Positions 8,817 through 17,426 of a DNA stretch of 63,660 nucleotides are shown in pieces. The position numbers and the translations under genes were made by a program. This DNA is from Candidatus Zhuqueibacterota bacterium (GTDB lineage: Bacteria > Zhuqueibacterota > Zhuqueibacteria > Residuimicrobiales > Oceaniaggregativiventaceae): the NCBI GenBank assembly GCA_014728115.1, contig WJME01000171.1, positions 1 through 63,660 on the forward strand. The letters are read 5' to 3'. Under the pieces are notes generated by a model. That model did no database searches and had not been told where the DNA came from. It saw only the letters and a program-made list of their open reading frames with translations. Positions within the stretch are counted from its first letter, which is position 1. Each line of letters opens with the position of its first letter.

Positions 8817-10009
8817 TTACCCTGATAACCATCACCGTCATGTCATCGAGGATATTTCGTTTTTCATTCCACTGTATAGCTTTTTTTACAAGCGTGTCGG
8901 CGATCTGCACCGGCGTATTGCCGGTCAATTTGACAAAAAGGGGTTTGACCTGATCTTCAAAAAAGAGGCCTTTTTCATTGCGCTGTTCCAGAATCCCGTC
9001 GGAAAAAAAAAACCAAAAGATCACCCGATTTCAGATCGATTATTTTCTTTTGATAAGCAAAGTCAGGAAAAGCAGCCAGAGGCATCCCCTTGACCACGAG
9101 TTCCTCGACTCGAGAGGCAGAAGCGTCATAGTAAAAAGCAAAAGGCATTCCTGCAGATGAATAAACCAGCTGACCCGGAGTAATTTTGGCGAATATCATG
9201 GCCATATACATATTGCGAAAGCCCATATTTTTCAGCGCACCGGATGTTTTTTTTAAAAAATGAACCGGATTTTTCAAATGCGCCCACATGTTGAACAAGG
9301 CTTTGGTTGCCGTAACAATGGTCCCCGCTTTTAGCCCATGTCCGGTTGCATCCCCGATAGCAAGGGTCAGATGACCGGCACGATCGACATGGAAATCATA
9401 ATAGTCCCCTCCCACTTCCTGAGCGGTTTCCATTTTCACCGCTATATCCAGATAAGGCAGGTCAGGAACAGAGTTGGGCAACATATCGAGTTGCAATTGC
9501 CTTGCAGCTTCCAGATCCCCTTTCATACGACTGTTTGTGGTTTCGAGCTTTTCAGTGGCTTTGAGCAGCGCCTGCTCGGTCTTCACCCGCTCGGTGATAT
9601 CTGATTGCAATCCGATGAAATGGGTCACATTGCCATCGCGGTCACGGACCGGAGTGATCGACAAGCGGTTCCAAAACGGCTGACCGTCTTTTCGATAATT
9701 CAAAATTTCAACGGTAACCGGTTCCTGGGAATGTATAGCTTGACGAATTTGCTCAATGGTGGCCGGATTCGTATCTTTGCCCTGCAAAAAGCGGCAGTTT
9801 TTACCCACGACATCTTTGTGGTCATAACCGGTCAATCGCTCAAATCCCTCGTTGGCATAGATGAGAGGGTTGCCCTCCAAGGAAAAATCTGAAATAGTGA
9901 TCCCTTCTGCGGCTGCAGACAAGGCTCTGTCCTTGAGCATGAGTTGATCTTTTATCGAATCGTTTGCCAAAAGGTGCAGATCATGATTGCGATGGAGGAT
10001 TTTCTTCAC
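8809..10009 (-). CDS. LOV-PP2C (SpoIIE-type) phosphatase, frameshifted in a T10 run
   Basis: This is a paralogue of the gene at 13657-14853 and is collinear with it from residue 1. A LOV-type PAS domain carries the photoactive cysteine motif GKNCRFLQG (Cys72) and the FMN-contacting NYRKDG, FWN and GLQSD segments. A coiled coil ending in LEAARQLQLDMLP follows, then a PP2C/SpoIIE domain (GGDYYDF, GDATGHG, SDGILEQRN, DDMTV). The reading frame breaks at a 10-base A run on the plus strand (9003-9012); nine bases would restore VFFSDGILEQ. The GTG at 10009 is chosen because AAAGGACTATT precedes it just as GGGACCATT precedes the paralogue's GTG. Cause: assembly error, mutation or slippage. Confidence 0.85.
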
Positions 10010-10247
10010 AATAGTCCTTTGCATATGGGTTGAAAGAGTCCAACGATTGGGATAAAGAATAGCGCACCATACCGGGGCCATAGAAGCAGAGATATCAAGA
10101 GAAGAATAGCCGTCGCGAGTGGACCGGATATCAGGCATGTCTTTTTTCTGAGACATAATGCACCCGATTGGCATGGTACCCACAAAGTTAGCCAACCAGG
10201 AGCTGATAATCAAGATAAAGTAAACAATGAAAAAGAGACCGGCAGGA

Positions 10248-10988
10248 TCAGGCTGTACATCCCAGGCACCGTTTTGGAGCCGGTGCAGGCAAGGGGGGAG
10301 CGGATTGTTTGTCGTTCATCGAAGCAATAAAAGCCTCGGCCATCAGGCGATGTCCCAGTTGATTGGGATGAATCCCGTCCTGGCAGATATAGGGTAAAAG
10401 ATCCGGTTGCTGCAGAAACGCCGCTCGCATATCCACCAGCAGGGATCCGGTCTTGATCGCTATTCGGGTGATCACAGAGTTATAGCGCTCCTGCCACCAA
10501 TAAATCCTTGTCACTGATCTGAGCCAAAGCAAAATGCGCTCTGCCTTTTCCGGATTATTACGGGTGATCCAGCCAAAATACCGGTCTGGTTCCAGAGGCG
10601 GCAAGGTCATCAGCACCGGCGTGATACCGCTGTTCTGCAGGTCTTTTACCGTTCCTGACAGAACATCCCGAAATCGGTTCAGCTCTGTTCTCGGTTTGTG
10701 GTCCTGGTGCGGATCACGGGCAATGGCATCCCAGTCAAAATCGCAGTCATTACCGCCATAGCCCACGAGCACATTATCGGGCTGGTGTTTGAGCACATCC
10801 CTCTTTAGAGTTTCCAATCCCCGGTCAATGGTACGACCAAAGCGGGAGACATTGGCAACGGAAACGTCCAGTTCATCAAAAGCCAGTTGAATATAATTGT
10901 CGTGCAACACGACATAACGGTTGCGATCATCATCGAATACGATGCCTTTAGAGATCGAATCGCCGGTGACAAGCCATCGAGTATTCAC
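10248..10988 (-). CDS. SGNH/GDSL-family hydrolase
   Basis: This 246-residue protein shows the SGNH blocks: block I VTGDSIS with the nucleophilic Ser near the N-terminus, a Gly in SRFGRT, block III GGND, and block V DGIHPNQLGH with the Asp-x2-His of the triad. Such enzymes deacylate sugars, lipids or other esters. No signal peptide is visible, so the protein is probably cytosolic. The C-terminus ends in an unusual PAPAPKRCLGC tail. It lies 238 bp upstream of the LOV-PP2C gene on the same strand. The region 10989-11362 shows no gene apart from a possible promoter for the next one. Confidence 0.85.
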   Translation of the reverse strand: MNTRWLVTGDSISKGIVFDDDRNRYVVLHDNYIQLAFDELDVSVANVSRFGRTIDRGLETLKRDVLKHQPDNVLVGYGGNDCDFDWDAIARDPHQDHKPRTELNRFRDVLSGTVKDLQNSGITPVLMTLPPLEPDRYFGWITRNNPEKAERILLWLRSVTRIYWWQERYNSVITRIAIKTGSLLVDMRAAFLQQPDLLPYICQDGIHPNQLGHRLMAEAFIASMNDKQSAPPLPAPAPKRCLGCTA

Positions 10989-11362
10989 ATATCTCCAGAT
11001 AAAAAGGGGTTAACCGAGACGAAAACCGATAACCGCGCGCGGCAGGTTCAGGGTGGTCCGTCCCCGATAAAACTGCTTACCGATCTGCCGGACTTTTTTC
11101 AGCCGACAAACTCGGTCGAGTCAGTCTCTTTTGTGGAATCCTTAACAGTTCCCTGCACCATTCAATTCCCTGCTACAAAGATTTCATGCAATATTTTTGC
11201 GGTCTGAATTGCGATCGTAATCCCGGTGGATTCGCCTTGTCAGCCTCGAGGGGAATTAACTTTGCTCACGTCGCGTATATACATATATAGTCCATTTGCA
11301 TAAAGTCCGGTTCAACAAAATGCCTCAAGGCGACTCTGGTGACCAGGATCAGGAGAACGACC

Positions 11363-12229
11363 ATGTCGAGTATACCTATTAACGGCAAAGAATTGAAATA
11401 TAATGAACAGGGCAAAGGAGAGCCCCTGGTGCTGGTTCACGGTTCGGCCAGCGACTATCGCACCTGGCATCACCAGGAGCAGGTCTTCAACAAGCAATAT
11501 CGGGTCATTTCCTATAGCCGTCGTTACCACTGGCCAAATGAAAAGATCCCGGAAAAGGCTGACTATGCCATGCAGGAGCATGTGGAGGACCTCAAGGCCA
11601 TGATCCGGGACCTCGATGTAGCGCCTACTCATCTCGTGGGGCATTCTTACGGGGCTTTTCTCTGTATGCTCCTTGCCATGCAGGAGCCAGAGCTGGTGCG
11701 AACGCTGGTCCTGGCAGAACCGCCGGTGATTACCCTTTTTGTGAGCAATACCCCCAAACCCGGTGAACTCGTCAAGCTGCTGTTCACCCGGCCGCGCACC
11801 GCGACCGCCATCATCCGGTTTGGGGTAAACGGACTGGCACCTGCCCGGGCAGCTGCCAAGCGCGATGAGCTTCGGAAAGCCATGCATTTGTTTGGAAAGG
11901 CGATTCTCGGAAAGAAAACGTTTGAGCGGTTATCCGATCAGCGCCTTGAACAGATTGAAGCCAATGCCTTTAAAGCAGAGTTCCTGGGATCGGGATTCGT
12001 GCCGCTGGATCAGGACAAAATCAGCAGCGTCAACATTCCGACACTGCTGATTTCCGCACAAAATAGCCACCCGCTGTTCCATCGCCTCATGGACCGGCTC
12101 GAAGAGTTGTTGCCCAGGCGTGAGCGCATCGAAATCAGGGACGCCTCGCATATCATGCATGAAGACAATCCCGGGGATTTTAATTCCGCTGTACTGCAAT
12201 TCCTGAATGCAAAATCTCCCGGAAGTTAA
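11363..12229 (+). CDS. Alpha/beta hydrolase
   Basis: The protein is 288 residues from the ATG at 11363, which is preceded by AGGAGA; an upstream in-frame GTG at 11339 is less likely. It has the oxyanion-hole motif VHGSA, the nucleophile elbow GHSYG, and a C-terminal DASHIMHEDNP segment with the catalytic His. This is a soluble hydrolase of epoxide hydrolase/esterase-like type with unknown substrate. It lies between two LOV-PP2C genes; in Bacillus the PAS-PP2C protein RsbP works with the alpha/beta hydrolase RsbQ, but that link here is only suggestive. A weak promoter candidate, TTGCTC at 11262 and TATATA at 11284, lies upstream. Confidence 0.88.
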   Translation: MSSIPINGKELKYNEQGKGEPLVLVHGSASDYRTWHHQEQVFNKQYRVISYSRRYHWPNEKIPEKADYAMQEHVEDLKAMIRDLDVAPTHLVGHSYGAFLCMLLAMQEPELVRTLVLAEPPVITLFVSNTPKPGELVKLLFTRPRTATAIIRFGVNGLAPARAAAKRDELRKAMHLFGKAILGKKTFERLSDQRLEQIEANAFKAEFLGSGFVPLDQDKISSVNIPTLLISAQNSHPLFHRLMDRLEELLPRRERIEIRDASHIMHEDNPGDFNSAVLQFLNAKSPGS

Positions 12230-12425
12230 GCTTTAGCTCCCGCAGGTTTGTACCATTCTGACATCTGACTCTGGACCCACTCCGGCTCCACCCATCAAAC
12301 AGGAAATCGGTCGCGCATTTGATTCTGTGCAATAGCCAAAATCCAATGCATTTCCAACAAAGATCCTTACAGGATGACACCGAGGCAGAGGAGATCATGT
12401 CCTTCGTAAGCGACCTGAAAAAACA

Positions 12426-12470
12426 TTGCGCTTTTAAAATAAATAATGTATATTACCAATGTATACATTA
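12426..12470 (+). promoter_or_regulatory. vapBC promoter with overlapping operator
   Basis: A sigma70-like promoter, TTGCGC at 12426-12431, 17 bp, TATATT at 12449-12454, overlaps an inverted repeat. The arms are TAATGTATA (12444-12452) and TATACATTA (12462-12470) with a 9-bp spacer. The right arm touches the AGGAGA ribosome binding site of the antitoxin gene. This is the expected position for autorepression by a ribbon-helix-helix antitoxin-toxin complex. Confidence 0.65.
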
Positions 12471-12479
12471 GGAGAATTT

Positions 12480-12713
12480 ATGATTCGAACGCAGGTGTAT
12501 CTGACAGAACGGCAACGCGATGAGCTTGCATCATTGGTCAAAACAACAGACAAAAAACAGAGCGAACTGATTCGTGAAGCGATCGATTGTCTGATCGAAC
12601 AAAAAGGAGCTGACAGGCGAGCCAGAGTCCTGCAAAACGCGGCCGGAATGTGGACAAACCGCAAAGACCTTCCCGATTTCGAGGCTTTGCGTCGTGAATG
12701 GGACAGGAGCTGA
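12480..12713 (+). CDS. vapB: Ribbon-helix-helix antitoxin (VapB-type)
   Basis: This 77-residue protein has an N-terminal RHH pattern (MIRTQVYLTERQRDEL, then KKQSELIREAI), the MetJ/Arc fold of CopG/VapB antitoxins. The C-terminal WTNRKDLPDFEALRREWDR is the kind of tail that wraps a PIN toxin. The ATG at 12480 follows AGGAGA. The gene ends two bases before the toxin start codon, so the pair is translationally linked. It should neutralise the toxin and, with it, bind the inverted repeat upstream. Confidence 0.88.
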   Translation: MIRTQVYLTERQRDELASLVKTTDKKQSELIREAIDCLIEQKGADRRARVLQNAAGMWTNRKDLPDFEALRREWDRS

Positions 12714-12715
12714 TC

Positions 12716-13111
12716 ATGGCAAATAATCTTTTAATTGATACGGACATTCTGGTTGACTTTTTTCGCGGAAAAATAAAAGCCGTATCCTTTATTCAAAAGC
12801 ATGCTGATCGCATTCTGTTGGCCAGCGTTGTGGTGGCTGAGCTTTATGCCGGTGTCAAAGGAAAAGAGGAAAAACAAACCCTGGATCAGTTTATCTCTCT
12901 GTTTCCGGTCCTTGCCCTGGATAAAGATATCGCCATCGCAGGCGGACTCTACAAACAAACCTATGGCAAGTCCCATGGCACCGGACTCGTGGACGCGATC
13001 CTCGCAGCCACAGCCGAACACCATCAAGCCAACCTCGTCACCCTCAACACCAAACATTACCCCATGTTAAAAGGTCTTAAACCGGCATATGTAAAAAGGC
13101 AAAGAACATAG
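12716..13111 (+). CDS. vapC: PIN-domain ribonuclease toxin (VapC-type)
   Basis: The 131-residue PIN domain shows the acidic metal-binding set: Asp in LIDTDILVDFF, Glu in VVAELYAG, and Asp in GTGLVDAILAATA, with the late TLNTKHYPML strand. VapC toxins cleave tRNA or rRNA and arrest growth. ATG 12716 is used because GGACAGGAG lies just upstream within the antitoxin end. The stop codon TAG (13109-13111) lies inside a heptamer repeat array, so the last residues (RQRT) may be repeat-derived; the domain itself looks intact. Confidence 0.9.
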   Translation: MANNLLIDTDILVDFFRGKIKAVSFIQKHADRILLASVVVAELYAGVKGKEEKQTLDQFISLFPVLALDKDIAIAGGLYKQTYGKSHGTGLVDAILAATAEHHQANLVTLNTKHYPMLKGLKPAYVKRQRT

Positions 13112-13643
13112 GGCAGAGAGCCGGAGCGGTCCCAACGTCAAACGGGAAACTGCCCACAGCCCAGCCATAATTGAGGCGCATTTCGATATCGTAAAATGCG
13201 ATCCGGCTGTCCTCGCTGACAAACCCGTTTTTCCACACCCTGAAACCCGCCGATACGCTCTCTGAATATTGTATAATGCCGTTGCTTTTGGTCCGCACAT
13301 AGACATCGAGATCTGCGCCGGAATCGTAAACCATGCCGGAAGCGGTCAACCGGCTGCTGTCGGTTCTGCCGCCGGTTCGTTCATTCCACATGGCACCGAA
13401 ATGGGTGCCCATCATGTGAAGAGAAAACTGTGTGCCGGCCGGGGCATCATCCCACCATCCGCTATGAAAGGTATAGCCCGTTGCCATGACGTGGCCCTCG
13501 CTGTTGGCATAAAGACCGACATATTGATTGTCTGCCGAATTTTTGACTGTTTCCCAGTTCAGACCACCATCGCGGGAGAGCATGAGGGTGGCATTCTTTC
13601 CTGCAACATAGAGCCGCTCTGGGTTACTAGGCAAGCAGGGCAT
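13077..13643 (-). pseudogene. Remnant of a BNR/Ycf48-like beta-propeller protein
   Basis: The open frame encodes 188 residues containing one recognisable propeller blade (LYVAGKNATLMLSRDGGLNW), followed by sequence I do not recognise. There is no signal peptide. The start lies directly against the downstream LOV-PP2C gene, and the last residues come from the heptamer repeats and overlap the vapC end by 35 bp. This suggests both ends were lost and only an internal piece of a secreted or surface protein remains. It could still be expressed as a short ORF, but I see no ribosome binding site. Confidence 0.45.
13098..13153. repeat. Heptamer array at the vapC 3' end
   Basis: Eight 7-bp steps can be read: GGCAAAG, AACATAG, GGCAGAG, AGCCGGA, GCGGTCC, CAACGTC, AAACGGG, AAACTGC. 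The first units are the reverse complement of the CTCTGCC/CTATGCT units at 2524-2628. The array includes the TAG stop codon of vapC. Confidence 0.55.
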
Positions 13644-13656
13644 GAGACTCGGTTCC

Positions 13657-14853
13657 TCATTTCACTCTTAGAACCAGGACCGTCATGTCATCAAACACCT
13701 GACCCTGTTCATTCCAGTGTACAGCCTGTTCAATGAGTGTATTGGCAATATGAACCGGAGTATGGGCCGTGAGCGTGGCAAAAAGGGGGTTCACATGGTC
13801 TTCGAAAAATTCATTGCGGCTATTGCGTTGTTCCAGAATGCCATCGGACAAGAAAACAATTAAATCATTCCTGCTTAACTTGATTTGTTTTTTCCGGTAA
13901 GGAAAATCGGGAAACGCAGCCAGAGGCATTCCCTTGACAACGAGCTCACGAACCACGGAAGCTGTGGCATCATAATAGAGCGCATACGGCATGCCGGCTG
14001 AGGAATAGACCAGTTCATCCGGTGTGATTTTGGCAAAAACCAGGGCCATATACATGTTGCGAAATCCCATATCCTTTAATGCCCCCGAAGCCCTCTTCAA
14101 AAAGCGTACCGGATTCTTGTAATGCGCCCACATATTGAACAAGGCTTTGGTTGCGGTGACAATCGTACCGGCCTTTAAGCCATGTCCTGTGGCATCGCCA
14201 ATGGTAAAGGTGAGATGACCCTGACGATCGATATGGAAATCATAATAGTCCCCTCCCACTTCCTGAGCGGTTTTCATTTGTACGGCAATATCCAGATACG
14301 GCAGGTCCGGCACTCTTTCCGGAAGCATATCGAGTTGCAATTCTCGGGCTGCCTCGAGATCATTTTTCATGTTCCGATTCACTGCTTCGAGTTTGAGCGT
14401 CGCTTCACGCAGCGCCTTTTCTGCATGAACGCGTTCGGTGACATCTGACTGGAGTCCGATAAAGTGGGTGACATTGCCCTCATGATCACGAACAGGAGTG
14501 TTCGACAAGCGATTCCAAAACGGCACGCTGTCTTTGCGATAATTCAATATCTCGACGGTAACAGGTACCTGGTCCCGGATTGCTTGCCTGATCTCCTGGA
14601 TGGTTTCCGGATCCGTATCTTGACCCTGTAAGAACCGGCAATTACGCCCCATCACCTCCTGACGGTCATAGCCTGTCAGTCTCTCGAATCCCTCGTTGGC
14701 ATAGATGATGGGATTGCCATCGAGGGAAAAATCAGATATAGTAATCCCCTCTACCGCGACGGACAAGGCCCTGTCTTTGAGCTCCAGTTGATCTTTCAAG
14801 GGATCGTTTACCAGGTCTGGAGGGTCGATCTTTTTGCTTTTGGATTTACTCAC
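13657..14853 (-). CDS. LOV-PP2C (SpoIIE-type) protein phosphatase
   Basis: This 398-residue protein has a LOV-type PAS domain (about 25-140) with GRNCRFLQG. Cys72 is the predicted photo-adduct cysteine, and Asn104, Asn114 and Gln135 sit where LOV domains bind FMN. A helical linker (140-180) leads to a PP2C/SpoIIE phosphatase (about 190-398) with Asp202 (GGDYYDF), Asp220 (GDATGHG), SDGILEQRN and DDMTVL as metal-binding acidic residues. The family dephosphorylates anti-anti-sigma (STAS) proteins, here probably under blue-light control. The GTG start is supported by alignment with the paralogue at 8809-10009. No STAS or kinase partner is encoded nearby. Confidence 0.92.
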   Translation of the reverse strand: MSKSKSKKIDPPDLVNDPLKDQLELKDRALSVAVEGITISDFSLDGNPIIYANEGFERLTGYDRQEVMGRNCRFLQGQDTDPETIQEIRQAIRDQVPVTVEILNYRKDSVPFWNRLSNTPVRDHEGNVTHFIGLQSDVTERVHAEKALREATLKLEAVNRNMKNDLEAARELQLDMLPERVPDLPYLDIAVQMKTAQEVGGDYYDFHIDRQGHLTFTIGDATGHGLKAGTIVTATKALFNMWAHYKNPVRFLKRASGALKDMGFRNMYMALVFAKITPDELVYSSAGMPYALYYDATASVVRELVVKGMPLAAFPDFPYRKKQIKLSRNDLIVFLSDGILEQRNSRNEFFEDHVNPLFATLTAHTPVHIANTLIEQAVHWNEQGQVFDDMTVLVLRVK

Positions 14854-15022
14854 AATGGTCCCGGATCTTTATTGTCCTTTATCCGCATGGACAAGAAGAA
14901 CTTAAAACACAAGGTATGCATACAAAAGGATTATTTCAAGATAGCCAATCATGCACATAAAATCAAGCAAAAGGCCAAAGCACTCCCTTCCTCATCGGGC
15001 TCAATTTAATCGATGGTAAGTC

Positions 15023-15051
15023 TTGCATCTTTACTCACAGAATGGTATTTT
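15023..15051 (+). promoter_or_regulatory. Sigma70-like promoter
   Basis: TTGCAT at 15023-15028 and TATTTT at 15046-15051 are separated by 17 bp. The site lies 50 bp upstream of the sialidase-fold lipoprotein gene and is oriented towards it. The remaining 14854-15101 shows no gene. Confidence 0.5.
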
Positions 15052-15101
15052 AATACAATCCCGCAAATGACATCATTACCATCCAAACAGGAAAGTCAAT
15101 C

Positions 15102-16229
15102 ATGAAACGATTCTTTTTCGCATGTGCCCTTGTGCTGTATTTTATTCTCTCCTGCACGCAAACAGATCAAAAAGCGAATGAATATGATATTCCCGCTGTT
15201 GAGGTATCGCCAAACCAGCCAACCATTCTCGCTCCTGACAGTGGCATCAGGATATGGGATGTCTCTCGTATTCCGGACCGCGACAGCACGCGTATCGAGT
15301 TTCCGCATCTGGCCTGGTTCAAGGGGCACTTTTATTGTTCCTTTCGTGAAGGCACGATCCACGGCAATCATCTCTCCGGCCGCGGCCGCGTCATTCGATC
15401 TGCAGACGGAAAGAACTGGGAAACCGTGGCCCTGTTCGAATCCTCTACCGGTGATGTGCGCGATCCCAGGTTATCGGTATCACCGGATGGCAACCTCGTG
15501 GTCAACTCGTCTATCGCCTTTATCGAAGAGGCCGCCCCCTATCAGACCATCGACGGTCAGACCGTACGACGCCAGTCCGTGACCTGGCTTTCAGAGGACG
15601 GTGAAACCTGGAGCGAGGCATATGCGTGTCCCACCGGCATCAACACCTGGCGATGGGATGTGGCCTGGAACGACGAGTTTGGCTATAGCATCGGCTATAG
15701 CGGCAAAGATGGCAATGGCACGCTCTATCGTACCCGCGACGGCATCACCTGGGAAACCGTACAAACAGACCTGTTTCCCGGCGGACATGGCAATGAAGCG
15801 GCACTGTCATTCGGAACGGACGGCACCCTCTATGTGCTCCTGCGCGCCGGCCTCGATGCCCATGTGGCTCTGGGGATGGCCAATCCCCCGTTTACCGAAT
15901 GGGAGTGGTACGAACTGGATGCTTATTGGAACGGTCCGGATGAACGCCAGCCCGCCAAAACGATCGAAGGGATGGAACGCGATCTGGGTGGCCCCAATCT
16001 CATCACCCTCAAGGACGGCCGGCTGCTCGGTGCCGGACGAGTCCGGGGAGAAGTACGGGCCAACTTTTTCCTGATCGATCCCAAAGAAAAGACCCTGGCC
16101 CGGATTGCCGGCATTCGCGATGGCAGCAGCTATCCCGGCTTGATTCAGCACAATGGCGATATCTGGATCAGCTATATCGGCCGCAGAAGCGGCACCGGAC
16201 CCGTATATATCCATAGATTGAGATTCTAA
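15102..16229 (+). CDS. Sialidase/BNR-fold lipoprotein (exo-alpha-sialidase-like)
   Basis: This 375-residue protein has a signal peptide with lipobox (FILSC, Cys18), so it is anchored as a lipoprotein. The body is a six-bladed propeller-like series with Asp-box-type turns (SADGKNWETV, SEDGETWSEA, TRDGITWETV) and an early Arg/Glu set in RIEFPHLAWFKGHFYCSFREG. These fit glycoside-hydrolase-like sialidase folds, but the full sialidase Arg triad and Tyr/Glu nucleophile pair cannot be confirmed by eye. A role in trimming complex glycans is plausible. A TTGCAT/TATTTT promoter lies upstream, and the URO-D family gene follows on the same strand. Confidence 0.8.
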   Translation: MKRFFFACALVLYFILSCTQTDQKANEYDIPAVEVSPNQPTILAPDSGIRIWDVSRIPDRDSTRIEFPHLAWFKGHFYCSFREGTIHGNHLSGRGRVIRSADGKNWETVALFESSTGDVRDPRLSVSPDGNLVVNSSIAFIEEAAPYQTIDGQTVRRQSVTWLSEDGETWSEAYACPTGINTWRWDVAWNDEFGYSIGYSGKDGNGTLYRTRDGITWETVQTDLFPGGHGNEAALSFGTDGTLYVLLRAGLDAHVALGMANPPFTEWEWYELDAYWNGPDERQPAKTIEGMERDLGGPNLITLKDGRLLGAGRVRGEVRANFFLIDPKEKTLARIAGIRDGSSYPGLIQHNGDIWISYIGRRSGTGPVYIHRLRF

Positions 16230-16351
16230 AACGTCAGGCACGTTTGAACGTTTTCACGCTCAATATCTCTTTTATTTTTATACGTTTGAATAGATAACAG
16301 GAGATCGTTTCGATAGAATTTTTAAACTCTTTTCTTCCGGTTGAAATCGTA

Positions 16352-17407
16352 TTGGCGCCGGCGTGGTGGCACCAGCATACCGGGATGAGCTTTGACGAGG
16401 ACTTTTTCTATCATCCTGCACGCCGGGTAGAGGCCGAACAGAAAATGGAACAGGTGCTATATGACCGCTGGGGAGCATATGGCCTGGGAGCTGACCGGCA
16501 CAAGAAATTGCCCATGATCGGAGCAGTGCACCTGGCTGCCGGATTTATGATCCAGGAGATGATGGGCTGCAAGGTGGAATACAAGGACTCTGATCCGCCC
16601 CAGGTGATCCCGGCGCACCGGGATACACTCGATGTTGACCCGGATGAGGCATTCAAGAGTCCGGCTTTTAAACGATTCCAAACCCTGGTCGAATCCCTGG
16701 AGACAACCTACCACAGCGTTCTCGGTGACGTCAACTGGGGAGGCATCCTGAACATTGCCCTGGATTTGCGGGGTGAAACGTTGTTTATGGATATGTACGA
16801 CCGTCCGGATGAGGTCAAGCGCACCTTTTCCAGCATCAAAGGGATCATCGAACGCTTTACCGATTACATATCGAGCCGAACCGGCACCACCAGCATCTCT
16901 GTCAACCGCACTGTGGCGCATTTTCGCGAGCCTGTGTTTCTGCATTCCGAGTGTACCAATACCATGATCTCGGCCTCCGACTATGAACGCTTTTTACTGC
17001 CCCTGGATTCGGTATGGAGTCAACAACACCGGCCGTTTGGCATCCACCATTGCGGTACGGATGCCCACCGCTTTGCCCGGGCCTATGGCAAGGTACCCCA
17101 TCTCGATTTTCTGGATGTGGGCTGGGGAAGCGATATCAAAGCATTGCGTAAAAGCTTACCAAACACATTTTTCAATATCCGCCAGAGTCCCGTGGAAATC
17201 GTGGAGCAGAGCGAAGAGCAGATCCATCAGTGCATCTGCAGCCTGGTAGAGGACTCTGGTAATCCCTTTCTCACAGGTCTCTGCTGTATCAACATGGATG
17301 ACCAGGTGAGCGATGCAAAAATTGCTGCGATTTTTAAAACCGTACACGAGCTGCGGGAAAAGTTCGGTTCGGATAAGCGCGCCGGTTTCGAACCCAAAAA
17401 CATTTAA
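16352..17407 (+). CDS. Uroporphyrinogen decarboxylase (URO-D) family protein
   Basis: The 351-residue protein shows URO-D family features: a DVNWGGILNIALDLRG segment, then FGIHHCGTDAHRFA with the His/Cys set, and DVGWGSD followed by NIRQSP. This pattern is typical of the branch that includes corrinoid-dependent methyltransferases rather than of haem biosynthesis HemE. The first canonical start is the TTG at 16352, which has no ribosome binding site. The frame stays open back to 16298, and ATA at 16313 sits nine bases after CAGGAG, giving a plausible 13-residue extension (IEFLNSFLPVEIV). The substrate is unknown. The VanX-like remnant follows after 19 bp. Confidence 0.85.
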   Translation: MAPAWWHQHTGMSFDEDFFYHPARRVEAEQKMEQVLYDRWGAYGLGADRHKKLPMIGAVHLAAGFMIQEMMGCKVEYKDSDPPQVIPAHRDTLDVDPDEAFKSPAFKRFQTLVESLETTYHSVLGDVNWGGILNIALDLRGETLFMDMYDRPDEVKRTFSSIKGIIERFTDYISSRTGTTSISVNRTVAHFREPVFLHSECTNTMISASDYERFLLPLDSVWSQQHRPFGIHHCGTDAHRFARAYGKVPHLDFLDVGWGSDIKALRKSLPNTFFNIRQSPVEIVEQSEEQIHQCICSLVEDSGNPFLTGLCCINMDDQVSDAKIAAIFKTVHELREKFGSDKRAGFEPKNI

Positions 17408-17426
17408 ACGGCTCTTTGGAGGAAAA

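Noticed and set aside
13269..13736. Long plus-strand open frames opposite the LOV-PP2C and propeller-remnant region.
   Set aside because: They are antisense to genes with recognisable domains, have no ribosome binding site and show no family pattern.
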